The notes: generated by a model not told the origin, from the letters alone. 64,000 nucleotides of DNA from JAFAXD01 sp963760435 (GCA_963760435.1 CAVXDE010000020.1:186001-250000); one strand, 5' to 3'. Numbered from the stretch's first letter, positions 36,339 through 45,565 are shown. Made by a program: numbers and translations.

Positions 36339-37253
36339 TCAACTTTCACCCGGCTTCCGCCGCCAGCGCCAGCGTTGGTGCTTGTCGGCGCGCGGGCGGC
36401 CAAATAGCTGCTCGCGCTCGAGATGGGCGCGCTGCGCCGTGTAGAAATCGCGCAGGAAGGTGATGATGTCCGCGTCCGCTACCCTCTCTTTCCAGCCGAT
36501 CTTGCGGCAAATGCGATCGCAGACGTCGCGGAAGAGCGACGGGTCGCGCTCTGCGTCCGGGCGGCGCAGAAGCTCTTCCAGCACCTGCAGTTCCAGCGCG
36601 CCATAGGCCTGAAGCTGCGGTTCGCTGAATGTGAAGCGTAGCGTGCTCTCGGACAGATCCCCGAGGAGTGGCTGGCGCGGCATGCCGATGACGATGGTGC
36701 CGGCAATGAAATCGCCGGCGCGCATGCGGTCGCGATTGAAGAACACCAACGCGACGAAACAAGCGAGCCACCCGCCCAGGAACAGATATTCCCACTGGCC
36801 CGATGCGCTCGCAGCCGCCGCAGAGATCAAGATGCCAAGTGGAATGAAGATCTCGATTTCGCGCGTGAGATTGCGAGCGATGACTGCCGCGGGCAGCAGC
36901 GGTCCGCCGCGCCGGTCGACCACCCGGATGCCGACGATGCGCTTGCCTGGCGTCGCGCCATGCCAAGAGAGCTCGAAGTGAATGAAGTAGAGATTGCGCA
37001 CGATGAAGGCCGAGAACAACAGCACTGCGACCAGCACCACGCCGCTCAGCCCCTGCAGCGGTGTAAGCACAAGCAGCACGACAACAGCGATGCTGGCCAG
37101 AAGCCAGATCGTAAGGTCGATCACGAAGGCGACTGCGCGCTCGCTATGCGAAGCGAGCTCGACGGAGAGCGGCACGCCTTCCGGCGTGACGATCTGGCGC
37201 TGCGCGCGCAGGTTCGGCCGCAGGAACTGGGTGGCGAGGTCAACATTGGTCAT
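36339..37253 (-). CDS. RDD family membrane protein
   Basis: Last gene of the six-gene operon. The 304 residues carry the RDD domain: ERAVAFVIDLTIWLLASIAV with the Arg/Asp pair, WHGATPGKRIVGIRVVD, and NRDRMRAGDFIAGTIVIG. A cytosolic C-terminal tail follows, with a helical segment (LQVLEELLRRPDAERDPSLF) and a very basic end (DKHQRWRWRRKPG). The start at 37253 overlaps the stop of the SpoIIM gene by 4 bases. RDD proteins are thought to be transporters or channels; the role here is unknown. Confidence 0.9.
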   Translation of the reverse strand: MTNVDLATQFLRPNLRAQRQIVTPEGVPLSVELASHSERAVAFVIDLTIWLLASIAVVVLLVLTPLQGLSGVVLVAVLLFSAFIVRNLYFIHFELSWHGATPGKRIVGIRVVDRRGGPLLPAAVIARNLTREIEIFIPLGILISAAAASASGQWEYLFLGGWLACFVALVFFNRDRMRAGDFIAGTIVIGMPRQPLLGDLSESTLRFTFSEPQLQAYGALELQVLEELLRRPDAERDPSLFRDVCDRICRKIGWKERVADADIITFLRDFYTAQRAHLEREQLFGRPRADKHQRWRWRRKPGES

Positions 37254-38320
37254 GGCTTCGCTCGCCCAACCTGCGTGTAGTAGGCGAGCCATGCAAGCCC
37301 AGTCGCGCCGCCGACAGCGAAACGCCAGGGCGTGCTGGCGATGAGCTGGCGAAACACGCCTTCCAGGATTGCCGCAACGAACAGCATCAGCACCGCGCCC
37401 ACCGCGATCTCGGCAGCGCGCGGCCCATAGATCGCGAGGCTGTCGGTTCGGGAGTAGCGGTCAGGAAATAAAATCTTCTCGGCGATCAACAACCCGGCGG
37501 CGCCGCACAGCACGATGGCGCTGATCTCGGTTACGCCGTGGATGGAAATCCAACCCAGGAAGTCGATGGTCAGGCCGCGGTTGTAATGCAAGGCGATGAA
37601 GGCGCCGAGCGTGAGCCCCTGGTAGGCGAGCAGCAAAATGGTCGGCACCCCGGCCATCAGCCCGAGGCTGAAGGTGAGGATGCCGACGATCGTGTTGTGG
37701 CTAAACAGGAAATTGGCGACGATGCCGAGCGACACGGCGGGCCCCGGCCACGGCGCGAAAATCTCGCCCTTAAGCAGGGATTCGCGTGAGCTCGCGGCCC
37801 CGCGCCCGTCGGAGAGTGCCGACGGGACAAAGGTGGAGAACCACGCCTCGTCGGCGACGGTGAGCCAGAAGCCCACAGCGAGGCCGATCATGAGCGTAAT
37901 GAGGGCGATGGCGAAATGCCAGCGCGCGCCGCGAACCGCGGCGGGAAGATCGCGACGCAGGAATTGGCCGGCGGCCTCGAGAAATCCGGTGGGCGGACTG
38001 TAGATCGCCAGGAATGCGCGCAGCGCCAGATTTTCCAGATAGAGCAGCAAGTGCCGGTCGAGGGCGATGGCGCGTGCCACGGAGAGTGAGGAAAGGGTGG
38101 CGCGGTAGAGCAGCGGGAGTTGCTGGAGTTGATCCGGGTTGAGGCTGCGCATGCCGCGCTTCTCGACCGTGTCGATCAGGCGTTCGAGCTCGCGCCATGT
38201 TGCCTCGCGCGCGCGGCGGAACTCGCCGCTTTTGAGCATGATTGCGGGCGCGGGCGGGGGAGCGGCGGCGGGGAGATCGTTGAGCTGAGGGGAGGCGGCG
38301 GCGAGGTCTTGTAGGGTCAC
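37250..38320 (-). CDS. stage II sporulation protein M-like membrane protein (SpoIIM family)
   Basis: The 356 residues start at a GTG after GAGGTGAG. After a Pro/Ala-rich N-terminus and a helical cytosolic part (FRRAREATWRELERLIDTVE), about six membrane helices follow, including HFAIALITLMIGLAVGFWLT and VGILTFSLGLMAGVPTILLL. The GxxxHGxxE element WISIHGVTEISAIVL is typical of the SpoIIM/DUF95 family. There is no sporulation in these bacteria; the family is found in MoxR-DUF58 operons of many phyla. Overlaps the RDD gene. Confidence 0.9.
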   Translation of the reverse strand: MTLQDLAAASPQLNDLPAAAPPPAPAIMLKSGEFRRAREATWRELERLIDTVEKRGMRSLNPDQLQQLPLLYRATLSSLSVARAIALDRHLLLYLENLALRAFLAIYSPPTGFLEAAGQFLRRDLPAAVRGARWHFAIALITLMIGLAVGFWLTVADEAWFSTFVPSALSDGRGAASSRESLLKGEIFAPWPGPAVSLGIVANFLFSHNTIVGILTFSLGLMAGVPTILLLAYQGLTLGAFIALHYNRGLTIDFLGWISIHGVTEISAIVLCGAAGLLIAEKILFPDRYSRTDSLAIYGPRAAEIAVGAVLMLFVAAILEGVFRQLIASTPWRFAVGGATGLAWLAYYTQVGRAKP

Positions 38321-38375
38321 GAACTCACCTCATGCGTGCCCAAAGGTGTCGAGGGCGCGGTCGTAAGATCGAACA

Positions 38376-39689
38376 TCACAACAATCCCCGCTGTTTGATC
38401 ATCAAATATCGGTTGATCAGCCCGACCGGGAGGCTGCGGCTGGGCACGTCGAGGCACTGCACGCCAAGCCGCGCCAGGCGCTCGAACACGGTCGTGCGCT
38501 CGCGCAGGAAATCGTAAGCAATCACTGCTTTGGCGACGTCGTCGAATTTGTTGGGCGGCGCTTCTGCCAGCCCGTGCAGCACTGCGTCGCGCAAGGTCAC
38601 GAACACCACCACGTGCTGACGCGCGATCCGGGCCATGGACTCGACCAGTAACTCGGCCGTCACCGTGTCGATGAATTCAGTGAACAGGATCACCAGCGCG
38701 CGCCGCTTGAGTCTTGCCGAGAGCTCGGCGAGCCCCAGTGTGAAGTTGGTCTCCGTGTGATGGTAATCGAGCCGCGCGGTGGCACGCAGAAGCTGGGTGA
38801 AGTTGGCAACGCCGCGGCGCGGTTGTTGATATTGGCGGAGCACCTCGTCAAACCCATAGAGCCCGACAAGGTCGCCGCCCTGCAGCGAAATCCAAGCGAG
38901 CAACAGCCCGGCATTGATCGCGTGATCGAGCCGCGGCAACCCGTCCACCGGTTCGACCATCAGATAACCGGTGTCGAAGGCGAGTACGACGTGATGGTTG
39001 CGTTCGGCGCGAAACTCTTTGCACACCAGCTTGCGGTGACGCGCGGAGCGTTTCCAGTCGATGAAGCGGCTGTCGAGCCCGGGCGCGTAGTCGCGCAGTG
39101 CGTCGAACTCGGCGCCTTCGCCTTTGTGTGGTTGCACTTTGCTGCCAAACAATGCCTCACGCGAGAAGAACTCGAGCGTGGCGCTGCGCACCCCGCGCAC
39201 ATTCGGCACCACGTCGACCGTGGTGTTGACCGCAATACGGCGCACGAACTCGACAAGCCCGAGCGGGCCGCGCCAGCGTACCCAGACGGCGTCGATCTCA
39301 ACGCGCCCGCGCCGCTTCGGCGCCAGCACGAACCGGGCCTGCGCATCGATGCCGGACTTGAGCGTGCAGTGCGCGATCTCGCTGGGCTCGGCCTCCGGCC
39401 GGCGCTCGCACAGCAAGCTGAACTGCGCCGTGCGCCGGACGTTGGCGTGGGCGATGGTGGCCGTGATCGCGCCGGTCTCGCCGATCTGCAGGCTCTCGGG
39501 CGAGGTGACACGCAGAACGAGCCGCCGCGGTGGGAACGCGGCCGCGGCATCACCGGCCAACACCACCAGCATCACCAGCCCGTATGCGAGCGAAAACTCC
39601 CAGAGTGTCGGGTTGTAAATGACCAGCAGCAACGTCAGCGGAATGCCGGCGGTGAAGACCGCGACCGCGCGCGGCGTGGGCTTGATCAT
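38376..39689 (-). CDS. DUF58 domain-containing protein (VWA-like)
   Basis: The 437-residue protein has two N-terminal hydrophobic segments (VAVFTAGIPLTLLLVIYN and FSLAYGLVMLVVLAGDAAAA), a beta-rich middle, and the DUF58 motif GAEFDALRDYAPGLDSRFID followed by WKRSARHRKLVCKEF. The C-terminal part has a VWA-like fold (HHVVLAFDTGYLM and LVILFTEFIDTVTAELLVES). DUF58 partners of MoxR AAA+ ATPases are presumed clients or adaptors. Its start overlaps the moxR stop (ATGA). Confidence 0.92.
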   Translation of the reverse strand: MIKPTPRAVAVFTAGIPLTLLLVIYNPTLWEFSLAYGLVMLVVLAGDAAAAFPPRRLVLRVTSPESLQIGETGAITATIAHANVRRTAQFSLLCERRPEAEPSEIAHCTLKSGIDAQARFVLAPKRRGRVEIDAVWVRWRGPLGLVEFVRRIAVNTTVDVVPNVRGVRSATLEFFSREALFGSKVQPHKGEGAEFDALRDYAPGLDSRFIDWKRSARHRKLVCKEFRAERNHHVVLAFDTGYLMVEPVDGLPRLDHAINAGLLLAWISLQGGDLVGLYGFDEVLRQYQQPRRGVANFTQLLRATARLDYHHTETNFTLGLAELSARLKRRALVILFTEFIDTVTAELLVESMARIARQHVVVFVTLRDAVLHGLAEAPPNKFDDVAKAVIAYDFLRERTTVFERLARLGVQCLDVPSRSLPVGLINRYLMIKQRGLL

Positions 39690-40642
39690 CGCGGCGCCGT
39701 CGTGCGGCTGAGGATCTCGCCGACGATGCGGTCGGCGGTGAGGCCCTCGATCTCGGCGCCCGCGGAGAGGATGAGGCGGTGGCGCAGCACGGGCAGCGCC
39801 AGCGTCTTCACGTCGTCCGGAATCACGAAATCGCGTCCCTGCAGCGCCGCGTAGGCGCGGCTGGCGACGGCCAGCATGTTGGCGGCGCGGGTCGAAGCGC
39901 CGACGTCGAGCGAGGCGTGCTCGCGGGTGCCGCGGATCACATCGACGATGTAGTCCAGCAGTTCCTCGGAGAGGCGGATACTCACGACCTGCTCGCGCAT
40001 CGCCGCCAGCGCCTTGGAGTCCGCGACCGGATGCAGCCCGAACTCCTCGAGCCGGGGCATCGCGGAGCGGTGGCCGTGCCGACGCACCACCTCACGCTCC
40101 TCGTCGCGGCTCGGATGCGCGACGATGATCTTGAACAGGAACCGATCGAGCTGTGCTTCGGGCAGCGGATAGGTGCCCTGCTGTTCGATCGGGTTCTGGG
40201 TCGCGACCACCATGAAATCGTCGCCGAGCCCATAGTCGCGCCCGTCGATCGTGATCTTGCGCTCGTTCATTGCCTGCAGCAGCGCGGCCTGCGTTTTTGG
40301 CGGCGCGCGGTTGATCTCGTCAGCAAGCAGCAATTCGGTGAAGATCGGGCCTTTGGTGAGGACGAACGTGTTGGTCTGGAAATTGAACAGGTTGGTGCCG
40401 AGCACGTCGCCGGGCATCAGGTCGGGCGTGAACTGGATGCGGCCAAAGTTGATCGCGAGGGTCGCGGCAAACGCCTGCGCCAGCAGCGTCTTGCCGGTGC
40501 CGGGCACGCCTTCGAGCAGAATGTGCCCGCCCACCAGCAAGCTGGTGAGCATGAGATCGATGACGTCATCCTGACCGACCAGGGCCTTGCGGACTTCGCC
40601 GCGAATGGCCTCGGTCAGGTCGTGAATCTCGCGAACCTCCAT
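39686..40642 (-). CDS. MoxR family AAA+ ATPase
   Basis: The 318 residues include Walker A EGVPGTGKTLLAQAFA, Walker B LLADEINRAPPKTQAALLQA, sensor 1 FMVVATQNPIEQQGTYPLPE and the arginine region AQLDRFLFKI. The C-terminal lid includes SLDVGASTRAANMLAVASRA. MoxR proteins act as chaperones that insert cofactors or assemble complexes, usually with VWA-type partners such as the DUF58 protein encoded next. The first 77 bases overlap the end of the DUF4350 gene, an unusually long same-strand overlap. The start MEVREIHDLTEAI is the conserved N-terminus of the family. Confidence 0.94.
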   Translation of the reverse strand: MEVREIHDLTEAIRGEVRKALVGQDDVIDLMLTSLLVGGHILLEGVPGTGKTLLAQAFAATLAINFGRIQFTPDLMPGDVLGTNLFNFQTNTFVLTKGPIFTELLLADEINRAPPKTQAALLQAMNERKITIDGRDYGLGDDFMVVATQNPIEQQGTYPLPEAQLDRFLFKIIVAHPSRDEEREVVRRHGHRSAMPRLEEFGLHPVADSKALAAMREQVVSIRLSEELLDYIVDVIRGTREHASLDVGASTRAANMLAVASRAYAALQGRDFVIPDDVKTLALPVLRHRLILSAGAEIEGLTADRIVGEILSRTTAPR

Positions 40643-41843
40643 CAACGATCTCCTGTTTCCAGCGGAAAATGTCGCGCGCAAGCGCCGCCGTGGACGTATA
40701 TGAACTTTGCGAACCACCGCCCAATTCGCCTGCCGCGGTGAGGACAGCCGCGCAATCAACGCCGACATCGCGCGCCTGGCCGGTGCGCTGCAGCCAGGCG
40801 ATGAGCGCGGGATCGGTCAGGCCCGCGGGCGCGTGCAATGTGCGGCCAGCGTCGCGGATCATGGCATAGATATAGCGCCGGACGATCACCGGCTGATAGC
40901 GGGCGAGCGCGAAGAGCTTGGCGGTGTTCTCGATCAGTCGGGTCTTGCCCGAGGGCAACACAATCGGCGCCGTGAGCGGCAGGCCGAAGCGTCCCATGGT
41001 GGCCCACAGGAGGAGCGCGATGGCGATCAAGCCCTGGATGGTCGCGAGCACGAGCGGCCATTCGAACAGCATGTGGAACGGCGAGGCTGGCTGTTCCGTA
41101 AAGCCGTGGATGGTCTCGTCGAACACGACGTTGCCGTCGGCTTCGCGTAATTTGTTGATCAACGCGATATCGAAGGCGGCGTTCCTGGTCAGTCCGTGAT
41201 TCTGCAACACGTCCGGATCGGCGAGGATCCACAGCCGGTGCTGGTTATTGGTGATCTCGCCAATCAGCATGCCGTCGGACGAGCCGAGGATCGGGCGCAG
41301 GCGATTGGATTTGATCAGCTGCGGTTTCTCGCTGATCACCGGCACGCTGCCGATCTCATTAGTTGTCCAGACGGGAGCTGCATCGAGCCGCACGATCTCG
41401 GCGCCGGGCGCTGCGATGCGAGCGATGCTGCGCGGGTTGTCCTCAGGGGCGAGCGAGGCATCGTCGATCCACCCCGGCACCTTCTCGCTCGGTTGTCCAA
41501 TCCACTTGGGCAGGACCAGCAACACCCTGTTGGCGGTGAGCAACGAGCGCAGCTGCTGTGGCGAGATCGAACGCATCGGCTCAGCGACGATCAGCACCCC
41601 ATGCTGGTCGAGCTTGGCGAGCGAGCCGCCGCGGCTCTTCACCACCGGCGCCCCCAGCCGGTGCATGACGTCGGCCACGCCGGCATATCCGATCGCCGAA
41701 CTGGAGAACGCCGATGGCCCCGCTGGGCGCTCGGGCGAGCCGAACATCATGAACAGGATCATCGCCACGAATAGCAGCGCGGCGACCGCGACCCAGATTA
41801 CGAGCACGCGCGGCGAAAACAGACTGCTTGCGCCGGCACTCAT
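40566..41843 (-). CDS. DUF4350 domain-containing membrane protein
   Basis: The 425 residues begin with a membrane helix (VLVIWVAVAALLFVAMILFM) and a DUF4350 periplasmic part that looks like a degenerate amidotransferase-type fold (SAIGYAGVADVMHRLGAPVV, GVLIVAEPMRSISPQQLRSL). A second helix (WPLVLATIQGLIAIALLLWA) and a cytosolic tail (TAKLFALARYQPVIVRRYIY) follow. The last about 20 residues are Arg/Ser rich and are encoded inside the start of moxR; the natural end may be shorter. Overlaps the DUF4129 gene by 4 bases. Confidence 0.86.
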   Translation of the reverse strand: MSAGASSLFSPRVLVIWVAVAALLFVAMILFMMFGSPERPAGPSAFSSSAIGYAGVADVMHRLGAPVVKSRGGSLAKLDQHGVLIVAEPMRSISPQQLRSLLTANRVLLVLPKWIGQPSEKVPGWIDDASLAPEDNPRSIARIAAPGAEIVRLDAAPVWTTNEIGSVPVISEKPQLIKSNRLRPILGSSDGMLIGEITNNQHRLWILADPDVLQNHGLTRNAAFDIALINKLREADGNVVFDETIHGFTEQPASPFHMLFEWPLVLATIQGLIAIALLLWATMGRFGLPLTAPIVLPSGKTRLIENTAKLFALARYQPVIVRRYIYAMIRDAGRTLHAPAGLTDPALIAWLQRTGQARDVGVDCAAVLTAAGELGGGSQSSYTSTAALARDIFRWKQEIVDGGSRDSRPDRGHSRRSPQGPGRSG

Positions 41844-42469
41844 GCGGGATTGCTCGCAAGCGCGTGGCGCAGGTCCTCAAAACTCTTCCGGCATGCATTG
41901 TAATCGGCAAGCGCTGCCGGATAGCCGCCGAAATAGGTCCACTCCACGGACGCGACGATCTCGCGCAGCGAAGCCCGGCCTTGGGCTGGCAGCCGCGTGC
42001 CGCGCAGGATCTCGCGACTAGTGAGCGAGTTGGCGAACTCGATGCCGAGCCGGTGGCGGATGTCGGCGAGGCTTTGCAGCAACAGCGTATGCATAGCGTC
42101 GACAAAGCGGCCCTGCCGAGCAAGCTCGTCGGCGGATGCGAGCACATCGGCGTCGCTGCGCGCCCCGCCGGCCGCGCCGTCCGGGCCGGCTTCACCCCAA
42201 TCGTTGTCCGTGCGGCGGCGCCACACGAGGGAATTGCGCATCGCATAGAGCAAAAAAGCCGCAGCGCACGCGAGCAACACCCAGACAAGCTCCTGTGGCA
42301 GCTGCAGCTTGATCGGTTCAATATTGTGCTGGTGCGGAAGCTCGGTCTGCAGGTCCAGCGCCCGAGTACTATCCTTGGCCGCCTTTTCGGGGTCCGGGGA
42401 TTGTGCCCAGGCCGCGCCAAAAAGCAGGCCGCCGGCCAGGGCGGCAAGAAACCGCGAGGGGACCTTCAT
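41840..42469 (-). CDS. DUF4129 domain-containing protein
   Basis: First gene of the operon. The 209 residues have a signal peptide (FLAALAGGLLFGAAWAQS), one membrane helix (ELVWVLLACAAAFLLYAM) and a cytosolic DUF4129 domain: ADELARQGRFVDAMHTLLLQ, then SLTSREILRG and SVEWTYFGGYPAALADYNAC. DUF4129 resembles the C-terminal part of transglutaminase-associated proteins in MoxR-DUF58 operons. Function is unknown; presumably it is a membrane scaffold. Confidence 0.85.
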   Translation of the reverse strand: MKVPSRFLAALAGGLLFGAAWAQSPDPEKAAKDSTRALDLQTELPHQHNIEPIKLQLPQELVWVLLACAAAFLLYAMRNSLVWRRRTDNDWGEAGPDGAAGGARSDADVLASADELARQGRFVDAMHTLLLQSLADIRHRLGIEFANSLTSREILRGTRLPAQGRASLREIVASVEWTYFGGYPAALADYNACRKSFEDLRHALASNPA

Positions 42470-42600
42470 TTTGCGAGCCTCAACAAACCGATAGGCAGTG
42501 CTGGCCGAACTTCATGCGGCGTCATATTGATGTGTCTCAGCCGTGCCGGCAATCCTTGCGCTCGTTCAGGGTAAGGTCGGTCCACCAGGGGAGGAGGTTC

Positions 42601-43557
42601 ATGTCCGATTTGCCCAAAACCGTGTCGATCCAGGAAGAAGGTCCACGCGAAGGCTTTCAGATCGAAAAGGGGCCGATTGCGACCGCGCGCAAGGTCGAAC
42701 TGATCGATGCGCTCTCCCAGACCGGAGTCAAGCAGATCCAGGTGGTCTCATTCGTGAGCCCGAACGCGGTGCCGCAGATGGCGGATGCTGAGGACGTGGT
42801 CCGCGCCTTCAAGCCCAAGCCGGGCGTGCGCTACACGGCGCTATGGCTCAATGACCGTGGCTTTGAGCGCGCGTTGGCCTGTGGGCGGCTCGATCTTGCC
42901 GCTGGCGTCACGCTCACCGCGTCGGAGACGTTTCTCAAACGCAACCAGCGCCGCACCATGGCGGAGAATCTCGCCGCCCAGCGCATCAGCATCAGCAACT
43001 ACAAGGTCAAGGGTATTCCGATCGAGAGCGCCGGGATCATGGCCGCGTTTGGGTGCAACTTCGAGGGCGAGGTTCCGCCACCGCGGGTGATCGAGCTGAT
43101 CGGGCAAGTGCTCGAGATCGCCGCTGAGCAGGACGTGAAGATCAAGAAACTCACCTTGGCCGACACCATGGCCTGGGCGACGCCGGCTTCAATCAAGCGA
43201 CTGGTCGGCCTGGTGCGCGAACGCTATCCCGCCCTGCGGATCACGCTGCACCTGCATGATACGCGTGGGATGGGAATCGCCAACGCTTACGCCGGACTGG
43301 AAATGGGAGTCGACAGTTTCGACGCAGCCGTGGCCGGGCTCGGGGGTTGTCCATTCGCGGCACATGCCGGCGCCGCCGGCAATGTCTGCACCGAGGACCT
43401 CGTGTTCATGTGCCAGGAGATGGGGATCGATACCGGCGTTGATCTCGAGGCGCTGATAGCGGCCGCGCGGCTCGCCGAGGACATCGTCGGCCACCCGCTG
43501 CCCGGCTCGGTGATGCGCGGGGGCAGTCTCGACGCGCTGCGACGGCGTGGGCATTGA
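42601..43557 (+). CDS. hydroxymethylglutaryl-CoA lyase-like protein (DRE-TIM superfamily)
   Basis: The ATG at 42601 follows GGGGAGGAGG. The 318 residues form a TIM barrel with EEGPREGFQIEKGP (the position of the R-D-G-L-Q motif, here R-E-G-F-Q), VVSFVSPNAVPQMADAE, the metal-binding HLHDTRGMG and the Cys loop GLGGCPFA. These are the catalytic and metal residues of HMG-CoA lyase, which makes acetoacetate and acetyl-CoA in leucine breakdown. The altered EGFQ motif suggests a related acyl-CoA lyase. It stands alone, with the DUF4129 operon divergent upstream. Confidence 0.87.
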   Translation: MSDLPKTVSIQEEGPREGFQIEKGPIATARKVELIDALSQTGVKQIQVVSFVSPNAVPQMADAEDVVRAFKPKPGVRYTALWLNDRGFERALACGRLDLAAGVTLTASETFLKRNQRRTMAENLAAQRISISNYKVKGIPIESAGIMAAFGCNFEGEVPPPRVIELIGQVLEIAAEQDVKIKKLTLADTMAWATPASIKRLVGLVRERYPALRITLHLHDTRGMGIANAYAGLEMGVDSFDAAVAGLGGCPFAAHAGAAGNVCTEDLVFMCQEMGIDTGVDLEALIAAARLAEDIVGHPLPGSVMRGGSLDALRRRGH

Positions 43558-43713
43558 GCCGCGACGCCCACAGCAGCTCTTCAACAAATCGTTGATCAAC
43601 AATGATGTCGATCATGACGGCCAAGAGTTCATGTCAGCACACGCATCAGTCGCACGGAACCTTCGGCCGCATGACCGGTTATCTGCCCGACCGAATAAAC
43701 CAGGAGAATGTAC

Positions 43714-43917
43714 ATGGATTGGGATCGGGTTTCCGGAAACTGGAAACAGGTCAAGGGCAAGGTAAAGGAGCAGTGGGGCAAGCTCACTGACGATGATCTC
43801 AACGTCATCGATGGCCGTCGCGATCAGCTCGAAGGTAAAATTCAGGAACGCTACGGCTATGCCAAGGATCAGGTGCGCAAGGACATCGACGATTGGTATG
43901 GCTCGCAGCGGTGGTGA
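43714..43917 (+). CDS. CsbD family stress protein
   Basis: The 67-residue product WDRVSGNWKQVKGKVKEQWG followed by LTDDDLNVIDGRRDQLEGKI matches the CsbD repeat almost over its full length. CsbD-like proteins are small, hydrophilic and often induced by general stress, with no known biochemical role. AGGAG lies 7 bases before the ATG at 43714, so the ATG two codons earlier is not used. Confidence 0.93.
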   Translation: MDWDRVSGNWKQVKGKVKEQWGKLTDDDLNVIDGRRDQLEGKIQERYGYAKDQVRKDIDDWYGSQRW

Positions 43918-43944
43918 TCATCGCCAGGCAACGAGGGCTGTGTG

Positions 43945-44229
43945 ATGCGCTTCCTAAGTGTGACCATGGCTGGTGCTGTGCTCGTCGCTGCATGTCTGTC
44001 CAGCGCTGGCGCGCAAACAACCGGCACGTCGAGTGGCGGAGCCGTGGGGGCGCCGCAAGGCGTCCCCGGCTCGGTCGGCAACAGCTCCCCCGGGTTCGGT
44101 AGAAGTAGCACGGGCGGTTCTGCGGGCGCCTCCACAGGGCCTAGCAGTCCGGCGGCTCCCGGCGCGAGCACAGCCGGCGGGTCGGGTGGCTCAGCAACTG
44201 GGCCGACGGCGCCGGCAAAATCGAAGTAA
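43945..44229 (+). CDS. small secreted Gly/Ser/Thr-rich protein
   Basis: The 94-residue product has a signal peptide (MRFLSVTMAGAVLVAACLSS, then AGAQ). The mature part is low-complexity: Gly, Ser, Thr, Ala and Pro with few charged residues (for example GGSAGASTGPSSPAAPGAST), ending in KSK. It could be an unstructured cell-surface or periplasmic filler. A Cys in the hydrophobic region (VAACLSSAG) fits a lipobox only loosely. It lies 27 bases after the CsbD gene and may be cotranscribed. Confidence 0.6.
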   Translation: MRFLSVTMAGAVLVAACLSSAGAQTTGTSSGGAVGAPQGVPGSVGNSSPGFGRSSTGGSAGASTGPSSPAAPGASTAGGSGGSATGPTAPAKSK

Positions 44230-44395
44230 TATCTGCGAGCCAAATTGAAATTCCGGCGTGTGAGGTTTCACATCGCCTCCCCGTCATTGCTGCCTGCGGC
44301 AAGGGGCGGCGTATTTTGAACGTTTCTTCGACCTTCGCGTTAATCAAGTCGGTTCCACGCGTCTCACGCACCTGCCCTCCAGTTAGGAAACCGCC

Positions 44396-45565
44396 ATGGC
44401 CAAAGAGCTCGCTCTGGAGCCGCGCCTTGCAGTTCCCGAATCCGGTGCCCCCGGGCAGGTCTGGGACGCGTTCGTCGAGTCGGCGCAGTTCGGTATTGCC
44501 ATGACGGATTGCGACGCTCGCCTCAAGCAAACCAATTCGGCATTCGCCGGCCTCGTCGGTTACACGCGCGCGGAGCTCGCAGCACTCACGCTTGTTGATC
44601 TGTGCCTGGAAGATGAGCGCGACATGATGGTCGCGGCATTCGAGGCGCTGCGCCAGGGCAGCCGCTCAGTCGCGAAGTTTGAAACCACCTACCAGCGCAA
44701 GGACCAGACACTTGTCCCGGCGGCGGTGGTGTTATCCACCGCGACGGAGCCCGCGCAGGATCAGCCGTTGGTGCTGGCCGTGCTGGTTGACATCAGTGCA
44801 GGCCGCAGGGCGCAGGACGCTTTGCGCGCCGAGCAGGCTGAGCTTGGGCGGATGGCGCGCTTTACCACGGTCGGCGCCATGACGGCATCGATCGCGCATG
44901 AACTCAGACAGCCCTTGGCGGCCATCGTCACCAACGGCAATGCCGGCCTGCGTTGGCTCGACCGCCCAACGCCTGATCTCACAGAGGTACGCGCCGCGCT
45001 GCAGCGGATGGTGAGTGAGGGGCATCGCGCGAGTGAGATCATCTCGAGCATCCGCGCCATGTTCAGCAAGGAGCAACAACAACGCAAATCAGTGAGCGTC
45101 GATGACCTCATTCGCGAAGTTTTGTCGGCATTGCTTGGTGACTTGAAGAGTTGCGGGATTACGCTTCGCCTGGAATTGCTCGACGGGGTGCACCCGGTCG
45201 AGGCAGATCGCGTGCAACTGCGGCAAGTCTTGTTCAACCTGGTCACCAACGCCATGGATGCGATGAAGGCCGTTGAAGACCGCCCGCGGGTGCTGCGGAT
45301 CCGCTCGGAAGGGCTGGATCACGAATGGGTCGTCATCAGCGTCCAGGATTCAGGCAGTGGAATTTCGGCGGAGAACATGGATCGTATCTTCGATGCGTTC
45401 TTCACCACCAAGTCGCATGGGATGGGGCTCGGGTTATCGATTTGCCGGTCGATCATCGAGGCACACGGCGGATGGTTGTCGGCCTCGGCCGCGCACCCGC
45501 ATGGCTCGACGTTCCAGCTCATGTTGCCGGTACAGGCGCGAACGGCCGAGCGATCAACGGCGTAG
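44396..45565 (+). CDS. PAS domain sensor histidine kinase (cytosolic)
   Basis: The 389 residues contain a PAS domain (about 25-140: FGIAMTDCDARLKQTNSAFA, GYTRAELAALTLVDLC), the dimerisation/phosphoacceptor helix with H-box SIAHELRQPLAAIVTNGNAG (about 164-183), and an HATPase with N-box LFNLVTNAMDAM, G1 VQDSGSGIS and G2 GMGLGLSI. No transmembrane segment is seen. The family resembles FixL/TodS-like kinases. No response regulator gene follows; the next 370 bases hold only a broken hybrid kinase. Signal unknown. Confidence 0.92.
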   Translation: MAKELALEPRLAVPESGAPGQVWDAFVESAQFGIAMTDCDARLKQTNSAFAGLVGYTRAELAALTLVDLCLEDERDMMVAAFEALRQGSRSVAKFETTYQRKDQTLVPAAVVLSTATEPAQDQPLVLAVLVDISAGRRAQDALRAEQAELGRMARFTTVGAMTASIAHELRQPLAAIVTNGNAGLRWLDRPTPDLTEVRAALQRMVSEGHRASEIISSIRAMFSKEQQQRKSVSVDDLIREVLSALLGDLKSCGITLRLELLDGVHPVEADRVQLRQVLFNLVTNAMDAMKAVEDRPRVLRIRSEGLDHEWVVISVQDSGSGISAENMDRIFDAFFTTKSHGMGLGLSICRSIIEAHGGWLSASAAHPHGSTFQLMLPVQARTAERSTA

